The notes beneath the pieces were generated by a model that saw nothing but the letters and a program-made list of their open reading frames with translations, was not told where the DNA came from and searched no databases. A stretch of DNA of 64,000 bases, taken from assembly GCA_009869945.1 (NCBI GenBank), contig WIXG01000355.1:1-64000 (forward strand), in the 5' to 3' direction. Within the stretch, counting starts at the first letter, position 1; each line of letters begins with the position of its first letter. This DNA comes from Mesaphorura yosii (lineage: Eukaryota > Arthropoda > Collembola > Poduromorpha > Tullbergiidae). Shown one piece after another: positions 1-9,513 of the stretch. The position numbers were made by a program, and so were the translations under genes.

Positions 1-144
1 AGCTCTTTACGATCCTTCTGAATTTTAAGAGTTAATCTTGAAAATTAATCTTTCTGTAATTTGAATTAATTAATTAGCTCTTTGCATTACATTCGTATTA
101 CATTCATCAGCACCGTAGCTCACCAGGTCCTGAGATACTCTGAG
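1..144 (+). repeat. Duplicated promoter/5' region, copy 1
   Basis: This stretch is nearly identical to 6190-6333, including the AT-rich run and the sequence leading into the first exon of an F-box-like gene. It therefore carries the upstream region and 5' leader of that gene family, duplicated together with the first coding exon. Copy 1 starts at the window edge, so its left boundary is unknown. Confidence 0.85.
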
Positions 145-174
145 AATGTCAATTGGAACGTAAATTAATTCAGA

Positions 175-689
175 ATGGAAAACAGTTTCTCCAAACCGAG
201 GAAAGGGCTGAATCCTTTGGAAATCGAGTCGGTAAGTAAGGTGTTGATTACTTACCAAGCTGCCAGTCATACTTGATAACCGCGCCTTCATATCCTCTTA
301 AATTACAGATCCGTGAATACATTTTCAGTTTCCTCCCCCAAAAAGAAAATAACCTCAAACCTTTCCTCAAATGCCGCCTCATTTCTAAGGAATGGAACTC
401 GTCTGTTCTTACGATCCTGCATCCTCCTAAGTTGCATCGTCGTCTGAAGCGTAAACACATAATCGATGTCGCGAAGTGGGCCGACGCTGCATGGGGCGTG
501 AAACTCTACACCGACGTTTTCAAAGTCAAGTTCTCTTTCATATTCAGCACTGATCCTCAGGCCTTGAAGAATGAGCTTCAGTCTGCCCTCAAACTCCTAT
601 GGCGGTTCGGGCGTGACCGCATGGCAGAGGAGGACGTCAATTTCGAGCTGCCAATCAGCGCAAATCGATTCCGCATTTCAGTTTCCTGA
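175..689 (+). CDS. F-box-like protein, C-terminally truncated copy
   Basis: Two exons are read: 175-231 (19 codons, donor GTAAGT) and 309-689 (acceptor TTACAG), both in phase 0. The second exon encodes an F-box-like helix set (IREYIFSFLPQ, then FLKCRLISKEWNSSVL), the usual substrate-adaptor fold that binds SKP1 in SCF ubiquitin ligases. The full-length relative at 6362-7441 has 332 residues. This copy matches it only as far as the VNFEL segment, then ends in an unrelated tail and stop, so the substrate-binding C-terminal half is missing. The sequence after the break is shared with 4327-4650. It may be a pseudogene or a short decoy protein. F-box assignment rests on the motif pattern and on the three paralogues in this cluster. 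Confidence 0.6.
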
Positions 690-734
690 CAAGCATTCGG
701 CCTTTCGCCTCTGTCTCTATTCATGACCACGCAA

Positions 735-1060
735 TTGTACGAGCAAGCGCCGTGTCTGTGGGCATTACGAAAAGTGCACAGCGCGCCGAGTGGTTTTCCA
801 TGTTGTTTCCAATCTCAAAGCTTGCCCTCCCTGACCCCTGACGCTGGGACCCTGATCAACAAAGGCACGGTCTCTTCCCATTTGTGTCGGTATGGAGGAA
901 GGAACAATAAGACAAAGACTGGCATCCCGTGAGACTTATTTTCCCTGCATAGCGCTGCGCTGCCGAAAATAGTCAATTGAGCATTGCGAGTAATTTTCAA
1001 CGGACACTTTCCTTGGAATTGCCATTCAACAAGAAAATTAATTTAATCTGTACTCACTTG
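735..1060 (+). repeat. Segment duplicated at 4327-4650, copy 1
   Basis: About 325 bp that recur with only scattered substitutions and small indels at 4327-4650. In both places the segment follows a truncated F-box-like coding stretch, and both copies diverge abruptly after the same TACTCACTTGCT end. It has no convincing reading frame of its own. It marks a segmental duplication that included an already truncated F-box copy. Confidence 0.85.
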
Positions 1061-1305
1061 CTGGGCTGGGTTATTTTCAGCCGACCCTTTTCGCCTTCGC
1101 TCTTGGTACCTGCTACTTCGTCGGAGCCTGTATCGGCCCGATAGCCTTTTTCATTCCAGTCAGAGTGTAGTGCAAGCAACGATCAAAATTGAGAAGTACT
1201 GCGTTGGAGCACGGCAAAATTCGTCTTCGTAGTTGAGCTTTTATTAATTCAAGTCCTCTAAATTTTAAATTGATAAATGCCTTGCTCAGTCGAATCAATT
1301 TCGTC

Positions 1306-3041
1306 ATGATTTGCCCAATCGACTTGCCAAATGTAAGGAAATCGGGCGTAAATAACGGTTAGGCGCGTGAGGCGTAAGTAAATCGGGCAAACACTGATTT
1401 CCATGCTTCTGCTTCTGCGACCAGATTCGGGACAGGATTCTGCATCACGTTGGTCCACAGCACGTGCGGCGTCTGCGCCTGGTGAGCCACACCTGGAACA
1501 AGAGTGCCGTCGGAGCCCTCGCCTCCTGCAATAATTGCAGGATCCGTGTAACGCCCGAGAACATTGACGAGTACGTCTCATCTCGCCTCCTCCGAGGCGT
1601 CGCCGCCGCGAGAGGGCACGACGCCCGCACCCTGCGACCGGGACTGAAGATGCATATCGACTTCGGGCGGGTGACCACCTGCGCCCAGTTTCAGCACCTC
1701 ATCGACGTCGTCACCAACAAACTCTGCGCCGGCGCTGTCGATGCCGCCGGGGCGGGGCGCCCGGACCACGTGGACAAAATCACGTTTCACGGTGCGGACG
1801 CTTCATTCGCCGTTGGACCGCCAGAGTGGGTCGAGCTCCTCCAGCTGCTGCAGCTCACGGCCCCCGAACTTGGGTCGCTGGACCTCTTCGACAGGAATTG
1901 GACGGTGGCGGAGGACACCTTCTTGCACTGGAAGCACTTCAGAGGCGATGGCAAGCTCAAACTGGCCTTCCCCTCTCTACAAGAGCTGGCCTACTGCTGG
2001 CAGGAGCCCACAACGTATCTGCTGGAGGCGCTGCTATTACCTGGCGTCGCACCCGCCCTCACCAAAGTGCAGCTGACTGTGCAGGATGTCAACGTAGACT
2101 CTTACGAGTCTTCACTCATCCGGAGCCTGGAGAGCCTGCAGCAGTGCTCCGGACTGACTGAGCTCACTCTTGGCGTCGACCTGCAAACTTCCGCCTTCTT
2201 CCAATACACTCACATCGAGCTCCGCACTGTCCGCCGCCTCTGCCTCCACATCTTCAAAAACGGCCTTCTTTTCCTGTTTGGGGAATTCCTCAGCCGCATG
2301 TTTCCAGAGATCACGAGCCTCGATCTGTGGTATGACTCGGCGGAGGTTGGCCCCGACTCTGAGCCGTCGTTTCCGTGTGAGATCGGCTCTTTGCCGCGCC
2401 TCGAGGCGCTGGGGTATGGGTGGATAGCTTCGGGGTCGGGATCCACTTTACTGATAACCGACCTCCAGCCTGGCAACGATTTTCCTGCTCTTCGGTCAGT
2501 GGCCACCGATCCAGGGTTTGAATTAAGCAATAGGTTGCCCAGGGCGCGGCTGGAATTTCTCACTGTCAACCGGCTCAATCTTCGACTCTTGGCGACCACA
2601 TCTCTGACGGAAGACGAGTTGCAGCAGCATGCCGTCAAATTACACGGGATGTACCCGAACGTGACCTGTCTCGCATTCGATCTGAAGGGCTCAAATCCAA
2701 ATTCAAAACCTAGCACGGTGAGGAGCATCGAAATTCTGGTTCTAGAATTTCGTGGCTTCGAGGAACTCGAATTTCTTGGCTGCGATGTGCAAGTTGGAGA
2801 ATTGCTACAGGCGTTGATTGATGATGAAGGCGCCGGCGCAGCCATTCGCTTCGTTCGTCGGCTCAAAGTAAAATTGGGGACGGACGCCGCGAGGATTGCA
2901 GCGGAAACTGTTCGCATGACTGCATTGAAGTCGGTTAGAATGACGTTGGGCAATTTCCCCCATCTGGAGCACGCTGAGGTGGACGAAACGTTCGTGGTGG
3001 GGAGCTCAGTCAAGGCACAGGAGCCGCAGACGAGTGCTTAA
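1306..3041 (+). CDS. Large F-box/leucine-rich-like protein
   Basis: The main exon is 1425-3041, opened by a plausible acceptor (GCGACCAG) directly before IRDRILHHVGPQ, which lines up with the F-box start of the neighbouring paralogues. It continues with an RRLRLVSHTWNKSAVG core, then about 480 residues rich in regularly spaced leucines (for example ITSLDLWYDSAE, LTELTLGVDLQ), as in LRR-type F-box substrate receptors. A candidate first exon is 1306-1332 (9 codons, donor GTAAGG, phase 0), but it is short and weakly supported. Coding GC is clearly higher than in the smaller paralogues. A polyadenylation signal lies 104 bp after the stop. The substrate is unknown. Confidence 0.65.
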
Positions 3042-3685
3042 CCTGAGGGACTGACGACTGATTATCTCAAGCAGATTGACTGGGTTCCTTGAAAATGCAG
3101 TGGGGTTTCATTTCCATTTGTTGTATTAGTTTTTCATTATTTCCAATAAAAGTTATTTGTACCGTACATGGAATTATTCAGAGTTGAGTGACAAGAGACC
3201 TTTTGTGCTATGCGAACTTGCTTTTTTAATGCGCTTCGTACGACAAGTCGTGGTTTGTCGCACTGTTTGAGTGTCATTGGTTCCTATCGGTTATCTTGCT
3301 CTTGAGACATGTTAATTGTGGTCGGCTGAGTCATCATCCCTTTTCACGGCTTTAACGCCAGAATCATTGTGGATGTGGTTTTCAGTCTGGCGTATCTGCC
3401 GAGATTTCTTTTGTATTATCCAGACGTGAGACGTCCATCATGGTGGTAGTTGCTCCTGCGATCTTTCTGCCCTGGAATGAACGAAATATATATATATATC
3501 AATAAAACTCGAAGGAATCACGAATAGTTTAAATTTAAATTACAAAGTGACTCACTTCCATTTGGGAAAAGCGGGCCTTGCAATCTCTGTTAGTTTTTCC
3601 GCTCGCAGTTGGAGTTCCCAGTTTTCGTCCATTAAATTAATCTTTTCTTCCTCGGGTAAGCGGTCTTTTTGTTATACCATCCAGT
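3042..3685. other. Intergenic, polyA signal and AT dinucleotide run
   Basis: The AATAAA at 3145-3150 is the likely polyadenylation signal of the preceding F-box/LRR gene. A short (TA)n run lies near 3487-3500. No convincing gene is seen in the rest. Confidence 0.5.
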
Positions 3686-3790
3686 TACACGACAACAAAT
3701 CCTATCCGGGATACGACTGGCTCCGCTTCAAGAACTTTGTTCGTGACAGCTGCCCAAATTTGGCTAGCTGCACCGATTGGCTTGTAAATT
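3686..3790 (+). pseudogene. F-box-family C-terminal fragment
   Basis: The frame here reads a stretch (IQLHD...YDWLRFKNFVRDSCPNLASC) that is nearly the same as residues near the C-terminus of the F-box-like gene at 4682-5911. Nothing of the rest of that protein is present on either side, so it is a detached remnant left by duplication inside the cluster. It lies about 1 kb upstream of its parent-like gene. Confidence 0.7.
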
Positions 3791-4058
3791 GCTGGATGTC
3801 GTCATGGAACTTTAGGCCTACAACTTTACCGTAAATATGCTGCTACCTGAATGCTCTCTGAAGACCTCGACTGTCGCTTGTCCAGTACGGGGGAGTCAAG
3901 TGTTTACAGTTCTAACAAGTACAAGATGGACCAGGTGCAAACGCAGCTGGACAGTCGTGAATGTGGAACCACGTCAATTTCAGCAGCCATCGACAAAGCA
4001 GGAGGTTGTCAGCAGATGGCAACTTGAATTCGCGTCAGTGATTGGCATCCCTCGATCG

Positions 4059-4066
4059 TATAAATA
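4059..4066 (+). promoter_or_regulatory. TATA box
   Basis: TATAAATA lies 45 bp before an ATG that opens a typical signal peptide (4104). This is the spacing expected for a TATA promoter with a very short leader. It looks like the promoter of a secreted-protein gene whose body has been lost or replaced. Confidence 0.55.
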
Positions 4067-4103
4067 CGCCGAGACCGAGTCCAAATTCTTTTACAGTGTC
4101 GAG

Positions 4104-4325
4104 ATGAAACGGAAAATTCTTTCCCGGTTGTTGGTGTTGGTGGTGGCAACCGCGACTTGGACGGGCTGTCTTGCGCAAATCCTTGAAATCCATCATTTGA
4201 GCACCTTCATATTCAGTACTGATCCACAGACCTTGAAGAATGAGCTCCAGTCTGCCCTCAAACTCCTGCGGCGGTTCGGGCGTGACCGAATTGCAGAGGA
4301 GGACGTCAATTTCGAACTGAACTGA
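4104..4325 (+). CDS. Chimeric ORF: signal peptide fused to F-box fragment
   Basis: The 73-residue frame opens with a clear signal peptide (Met, basic residues, then LLVLVVATATWTG, with a likely cleavage before AQ), behind a TATA box at 4059. From about 4191 it runs in frame into STFIFSTDPQTLKNELQSAL, which matches the F-box-like genes at 534-650 and 6734-6840. The rest of the secreted gene is absent, so the F-box piece seems to have landed at the end of a first exon. It could be expressed as a small secreted chimera or be a dead remnant. Confidence 0.45.
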   Translation: MKRKILSRLLVLVVATATWTGCLAQILEIHHLSTFIFSTDPQTLKNELQSALKLLRRFGRDRIAEEDVNFELN

Positions 4326-4326
4326 A

Positions 4327-4650
4327 TTGTACGAGTAAGCGCCGTGTCTGTGGGCATTACGAAAAGTGCACAGCCCGCCGAGTGGTTTTCCATGTTGCGT
4401 CTAATCTCAAAGCTTGCCCTCCCTGACCCCCTGACGCTGGGTCCATGATCAACAAAGGCACGGTCTGTTCCCATTTGTGTCGGTGTGGAGGAAGGAACAA
4501 CAAGACAAAGACTGGCATCCCGTGAGACTTATTTTCCCTGCATAGCGCTGCCGAAAATAGTCACTTGAGCATTGCGAGTAATTTTCAACGGACACTTTCC
4601 TTGGAATTGCCATTCAACAAGAAAATTAATTTAATCTGTACTCACTTGCT
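4327..4650 (+). repeat. Segment duplicated from 735-1060, copy 2
   Basis: Second copy of the non-coding segment at 735-1060. Compared with copy 1, about 75 bp between the truncated F-box stretch and this segment are missing here, which gives the copies a relative order: the shorter junction at 4320 is most simply a deletion derivative. Confidence 0.85.
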
Positions 4651-4681
4651 ACTGCAACTTAATTTCTGAATTAAAATTAAA

Positions 4682-5911
4682 ATGAGTCTTTCCAAGCCGG
4701 CGACTGCGCCCGCGATAGCCGCCGTTGATGATCGACTATTGCAGCATCCACTGGAAATCACTTTGGTTAGTTACCGATCACAGTTACTCAGATGGATCAG
4801 TGAATCTGAATGATATGGATTATCAATTTCGTTGGTTCGGTTTCAGGTAATTGACCGCATTTTCAGCTTCTTGCTCCGACCAGACCTCCTCAAGTGCCGC
4901 CTGATCAATAAAAAGTGGAATTCCACTGGTACCCGGTTGCTGAGAAAGTCAGGTGGCATTGACCTCCGATATGGGCGTATCATCGAGGCTCTGGAGTTGC
5001 TAAAGTCACGACATCAGGCAGCTCAAGAAGGTGGCTTGGACGTGGATTGGTATTTAGACCAAGATTTGAAGTATTCTTTCGAATTTGGGATGGCTCCTCC
5101 ACCGACCGTCAAACGTCAGGTCAAATCGGCTTTGGAACTGATGAAGCGATTTGGGCTCGCTTGCATTCAGAATCAGAAAATTGCACTTCGGTTGTATGGT
5201 GCAGGGGAAGACGAAAAGACCACCGCCACTGCATTTCCCCAGGATGAGATGATGGAGATCGTCGGCCTATTAGAACAGATTATACAAGGAGCTGATCTTA
5301 ATGAGTTAGATTTCAACATCTTTTTAGATGCAAGCTATGAATCTGGATGGGTAGACCCGTACCAACTTACCATATGGATTTCTAGAGTTGTTAACTCAAC
5401 CCGATCCATCAGGACCCTGTCCCTCAATTGCCGCACAATTGGGGCTTTCTCATCGACCTCCAGCGCAAGCTTTCACTTGATTGAGTACCCGGTGGTACGA
5501 GTCCTTAGACTTATTGACGACCTTGAAGTCAACATGCTGGGAACCGTCGAGCTCCTCAAGCTTGAATTTTCTCCAGACTATCACGTGAAGTTGGCTGTGG
5601 CACGTCCCAAGCTGACTAACCTGCGGCATCTTGAAATCCAGTTACATGACGAGCGATCCGATCCGGAATATGACTGGCTCCGCCTCAGGAACTTTGTTCG
5701 TGACAGCTGCCCAAATTTGGCTAGCTGCACCATTAAATTGCAAAACGGCAATCGGCTAACGCTCAACTATTCATTCTATCGGGAACTGGATATTCGTCAA
5801 TCATTTCCACAAATTAACTGGAAATTTGTTGCACACCCGAACCCGACTGGCCCAGAGCTGATGCACGAAACTCGTCGACTTTTCATACTTTGGCCTCGGC
5901 GTAACCAATAA
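4682..5911 (+). CDS. F-box-like protein, 382 aa
   Basis: Exons are 4682-4765 (28 codons, donor GTTAGT) and 4847-5911 (acceptor TTTCAG), both phase 0. Residues 29-60 carry the F-box-like core (VIDRIFSFLLRPDLLKCRLINKKWNS). The remaining ~320 residues contain leucine-spaced segments such as LRHLEIQLHDE and the conserved FVRDSCPNLASC motif, as in leucine-rich F-box receptors. Length and layout match the paralogue at 6362. It is the most complete member of the cluster together with that gene and has no internal stops. By family it would be the substrate-recognition part of an SCF ubiquitin ligase; the target is unknown. Confidence 0.7.
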
Positions 5912-6361
5912 AAATATTTAAGGGGTCCAATCAATTACTACAAATTTGAAATTTGTCATTGCTAGGTTAGATTTGTGTTAAATAAAATTATTATTACTTA
6001 AGTACAGAAATTAGGGGCATCTTTTCAAATCAAATTTTGTTCCAAATCAAGCATAATCCCTTATCGTTCTTCATTAAATACTTTAATACCAAGATACCAG
6101 GAGTCCAAGAGTGCTGTGGTGAACAAAGACCGGCACTCAAACAAAATACACAAACCAAAACTGCGAAAGCAGAAGAAAATTCAATTATCAGCTCTTTACG
6201 ATCCTTCTGAATTTTAAGAGTTAATCTTGAAAATTAATCTTTCTGTAATTTGAATTAATTAATTAGCTCTTTGCATTACATTCGTATTACATTCATCAGC
6301 ACCGTAACTCACCAGGTCCTGAGATACTCTGAGTGTCAATTGGATCATAAATTAATTCAGA
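5912..6361. other. Intergenic and duplicated promoter, copy 2
   Basis: After the stop come AT-rich sequence and an AATAAA-like signal (AATAAAATTATT near 5981). Positions 6190-6333 repeat 1-144 almost exactly and form the upstream region and leader of the next F-box-like gene. Confidence 0.7.
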
Positions 6362-7441
6362 ATGGGAAAAAGTCTCTCCAAACCAAGGACAGAGCTGAAT
6401 CCTTTGGAAATCGAGTCGGTAAGTAAGGTGCTAATTAGTTACCAAGCTGCCAGTCATCACATTTGATAACCACGGCCTTCATATCCTCTTAAATTTCAGA
6501 TCCGTGAACACATTCTCAGTTTCCTCCCCCAAAAGGAAAGTAACCTCGAAACTTTCCTCAAATGCCGCCTCACTTTTAAGGAATGGAACTCGTCTGTTCT
6601 TACGATCCTGCATCCTCCTAAGTTGCATCGTCATCTGGAGTGTGAAAGCATAATCAATGTGGCGGAGTGGGCCGACGCTGCATGGGGCGTAAAACTGTAC
6701 ACCGACGTTTTCAAAGTCAAGTTCTTATTCATATTCAGCACTGATCCACAGGCGTTGAAGAATGAGCTCCAGTCTGCCCTCAAACTCCTGCGCCGGTTCG
6801 GGCGTGACCGAATTGCAGAGGAGGACGTCAATTTCGGACTGAAGGGGACAGAAACTTCCTCGGAGAGAGAAACGAAGGAGATTTTCACTTTGATGAAGCA
6901 ATTTATGGGTGAGATCAGTCTGCGGAAGCTGGGACTCAGCGTTGCCTCCGTACATTGCCGAACTACAGATTTCTTGGGCCAAATTTCGCAAGTCGTGGGA
7001 TCACCTCGCTCCATCAGGACGTTGAACCTCGACGGAGGGGGTTCCACCGCCAACTCAAATCATAAGCTTCTGCTCGAATCCTTGTTACTAGCTGCCCCAC
7101 GTGTTCTAAACACCATTGAGGAACTCCATCTCTGCCTGGATCCACTTGATTACGAAAAGTTTACTGCGGCTGGAGTTCGCTTTCGGAAAATGAAAGAAAT
7201 CAATGTTCATTTGATGGAACCGCAAGAATTCGACGGTGATCATCATTGGCTATATTGCCGAGAATTCATTGCGGAGTGTTGTCCGGCCCTGAGCGAATTT
7301 GTACTTTACCCAGAGGATGGACGCTCTAAGCAGGAAATTTTCAAGTCGTTTGAATCGGACTACTACATTCGTCATTCATTCCCACAGATTTCATTCCGTT
7401 TTGACCCACTGATCAGTCTAGACTGGATTCCCGACGAATAA
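6362..7441 (+). CDS. F-box-like protein, 332 aa
   Basis: Exons are 6362-6418 (19 codons, donor GTAAGT) and 6500-7441 (acceptor TTTCAG), phase 0. The first exon is almost identical to that at 175-231, and the second carries IREHILSFLPQ and a KCRLTFKEWNSSVL core. The protein then continues intact past the point where the copies at 175 and 4104 are broken, with leucine-rich segments (LNTIEELHLCLDPL) and a C-terminal SFPQISFRF motif also found in the gene at 4682. It is therefore the reference full-length copy for the truncated ones. Confidence 0.7.
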
Positions 7442-7593
7442 AGCTTGAACTCTTGGTTTTCAAAATTTATACTTGAATTAAAAAACCAAGAAAACTAACG
7501 CCGCACCCCCACCCGGTTTATATTCTGGGAACTCAAAACCACTCAAAAAACAAAAAATCCAATGAAAAAGATCGCCAGACAAAAACAGTATTC

Positions 7594-7599
7594 TTTATT
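7594..7599 (-). terminator. PolyA signal overlapping the stop codon
   Basis: On the minus strand the acyltransferase ends ...TGT GAA TAA AG, so the TAA stop lies inside AATAAA. No other AATAAA is seen close by. Confidence 0.6.
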
Positions 7600-9172
7600 C
7601 ACACAGCAACCCTCGCTCAAGTTCCTCCAGCTCCTCCCGCACATACTCCCCCGCGATCCTGTCTAGCTCCCGCTGGCTCCCAATCACCCCCTCGTTCGCA
7701 TACAAAGTGAGCCCCACCTTGCCGCACGTGCTGTACATGGCAGCGGCGAGAGCTGTCGGAAAAAAGAAATGGTTTTCAAATGCCAAAGTAAAATGGGGTT
7801 TCCCCCAAGCAAATCGCACTCACCCGTCTGACTCCACTGAAACCCAAACACCTTCCACATGCCCTCCACTCGCCCCCCACAAACACTACCCTCCCCACCA
7901 ATGCCCGGTAGACTCGTGAACCCGACCCCCGTCCCGAAGTTCGTCCTGAAGAACAACCTCACCAGGGGGCTTGGAAGTAAATTAAACAGGGGCATGTGGT
8001 AGTGTATGATTTCTTTGAACCCAGCAGAATTATACTCGTTAAAGTACTCTTCAGCCTCCCTCAACCTTTCTATACTGTGTCGAGTAGCAAATGGGATCCT
8101 GAACAATCCCACAGCCCAGTGGTTGACCATTCTGTCGAGGGGGTGGCCAGGCCGGGGCAGGGAGTGCATCACACTCACATGGAGGGGATTGTTATTTTTG
8201 TAGTGGCGGCGGAGGGCTCCTGTTAGCAAGCACATTCCTAGTGTTGCAAAGTGGACTCCAGCCCGGCGGCGGAGGCGACGGAGTCTTTCAAGATCTAGTG
8301 AAGTGTACGAGACGAGGCCGGATGAGGTTGACTTCGGGCGTGTAAAGTGGTCGCGCCCCCGCCGGGTGAAGGCTGCTAAATAGAGGGATGCGAGCCGGGA
8401 GGGACAGGTGTAGAGGAGGCGGGCCTGCGTTAATAAGAGGGGGGTTAGCACTTTGACACTGATATTGAGAATGTAAGCTTACCCTCTCCGCAATCCCAAC
8501 GACCCGCTCCACCCCTACAATGTACTCGCTCTTCCCCCCCACAATCAGGTCCACAATGTGGTTTGCGGTGTAGCCGTCTCCTAGGACGTGGTGGAGTCTG
8601 AACAATAATACTGACTTTCCACCCCAATCTAATAGTAATAGTTCCCAGGGGGATGTGGTGGGTGTGAAGCCGGAGGTCATCCTCAGTCCGAGTTCTTTGT
8701 TTAGGTCTTTGCAATGTACGAGGCGGATGTGGCTTTTTATGTCTACCTCCACTTGCTTCCAAAAGTAGAAGCCCCCGTAATTCTCGGGGGTGTGGCGGAG
8801 GCGGGAGTACTTGTATTTGCCATCTTCTCTCACATCAAGCACTCTGTTCTTGAAGAGTGACTGCAGTTCTTTCAACTCTATCGACTTTTCTAAAATTATA
8901 AAGGTAGCGTTCGCAGCGAAGGGCCGCGTGTAAAGTTCGTCAATGGCGAAGATCGAGTCGTATCCCTGCAGTGTATTCGAGAGGCTGGAGCGGGAGCGGG
9001 CGAGGAGGATAATGACAGTTTTGTAGATTCGGAGTGGGAGCATTATGAGGAGGACGATGGGGATGATTAGAGTAAATGCGGCCCAGCAGAGGGTGTTTAG
9101 TACAAATGTGGTGGTGATGGTTGTGAGGTAGGGGGGGCCGGTCTTCTGCTTTTCCTCGTAGTTGTTGGCCAT
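7595..9172 (-). CDS. WS/DGAT-type O-acyltransferase (wax ester synthase-like)
   Basis: Three exons on the minus strand: 9172-8483, 8424-7824 and 7752-7595, giving 482 residues. Near the N-terminus is a strong membrane segment (FVLNTLCWAAFTLIIPIVLL, from about residue 23). The catalytic HHxxxDG motif of the WS/DGAT family is seen as LHHVLGDGYTAN near residue 200. The C-terminal family domain follows (VSVMHSLPRPG, VNHWAVGLFRIP). The family joins fatty acyl-CoA to fatty alcohols or diacylglycerol, so a role in wax esters of the cuticle or in storage lipid is likely. It sits tail to tail with the F-box gene and head to tail with the neurexin gene. Confidence 0.85.
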
Positions 9173-9430
9173 TTTGGCGAGGGGTTCTGGAGGTGTGCAG
9201 GGTCTTGCTGGCCTCTGGACAAAACTCGCTGGCTCCGAGGGCCGAAAATGCGCTCGAACGGCGCTTCTGCACTCACTTTCACTTTCACGCTCTCTTCAGC
9301 TGTGCTGCTCGGTCGAATGAATCATGTTGTCAGAGAGCAGTGAGCAGGAGCACGTCACGCTCTCGCCCTCAGGGCGAAAACCCGCGGGGCACGTGCTCCA
9401 ATGCTCAATTAGCAAGAGACGAAACGTTTT

Positions 9431-9436
9431 TTTATT
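9431..9436 (-). terminator. Neurexin polyA signal
   Basis: AATAAA on the minus strand, about 80 bp after the neurexin stop codon at 9514. Confidence 0.65.
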
Positions 9437-9513
9437 CACGAGTACAAAAGAGACGAGAAGACGCGTTAACAAAGAGCGAGTCTATGAATTACTCCTATAA
9501 ACTATCGCACGTA

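Noticed and set aside
2210-3013. 267-codon minus-strand frame
   Set aside because: Lies wholly within the F-box/LRR exon on the plus strand; no motif, no splice support.
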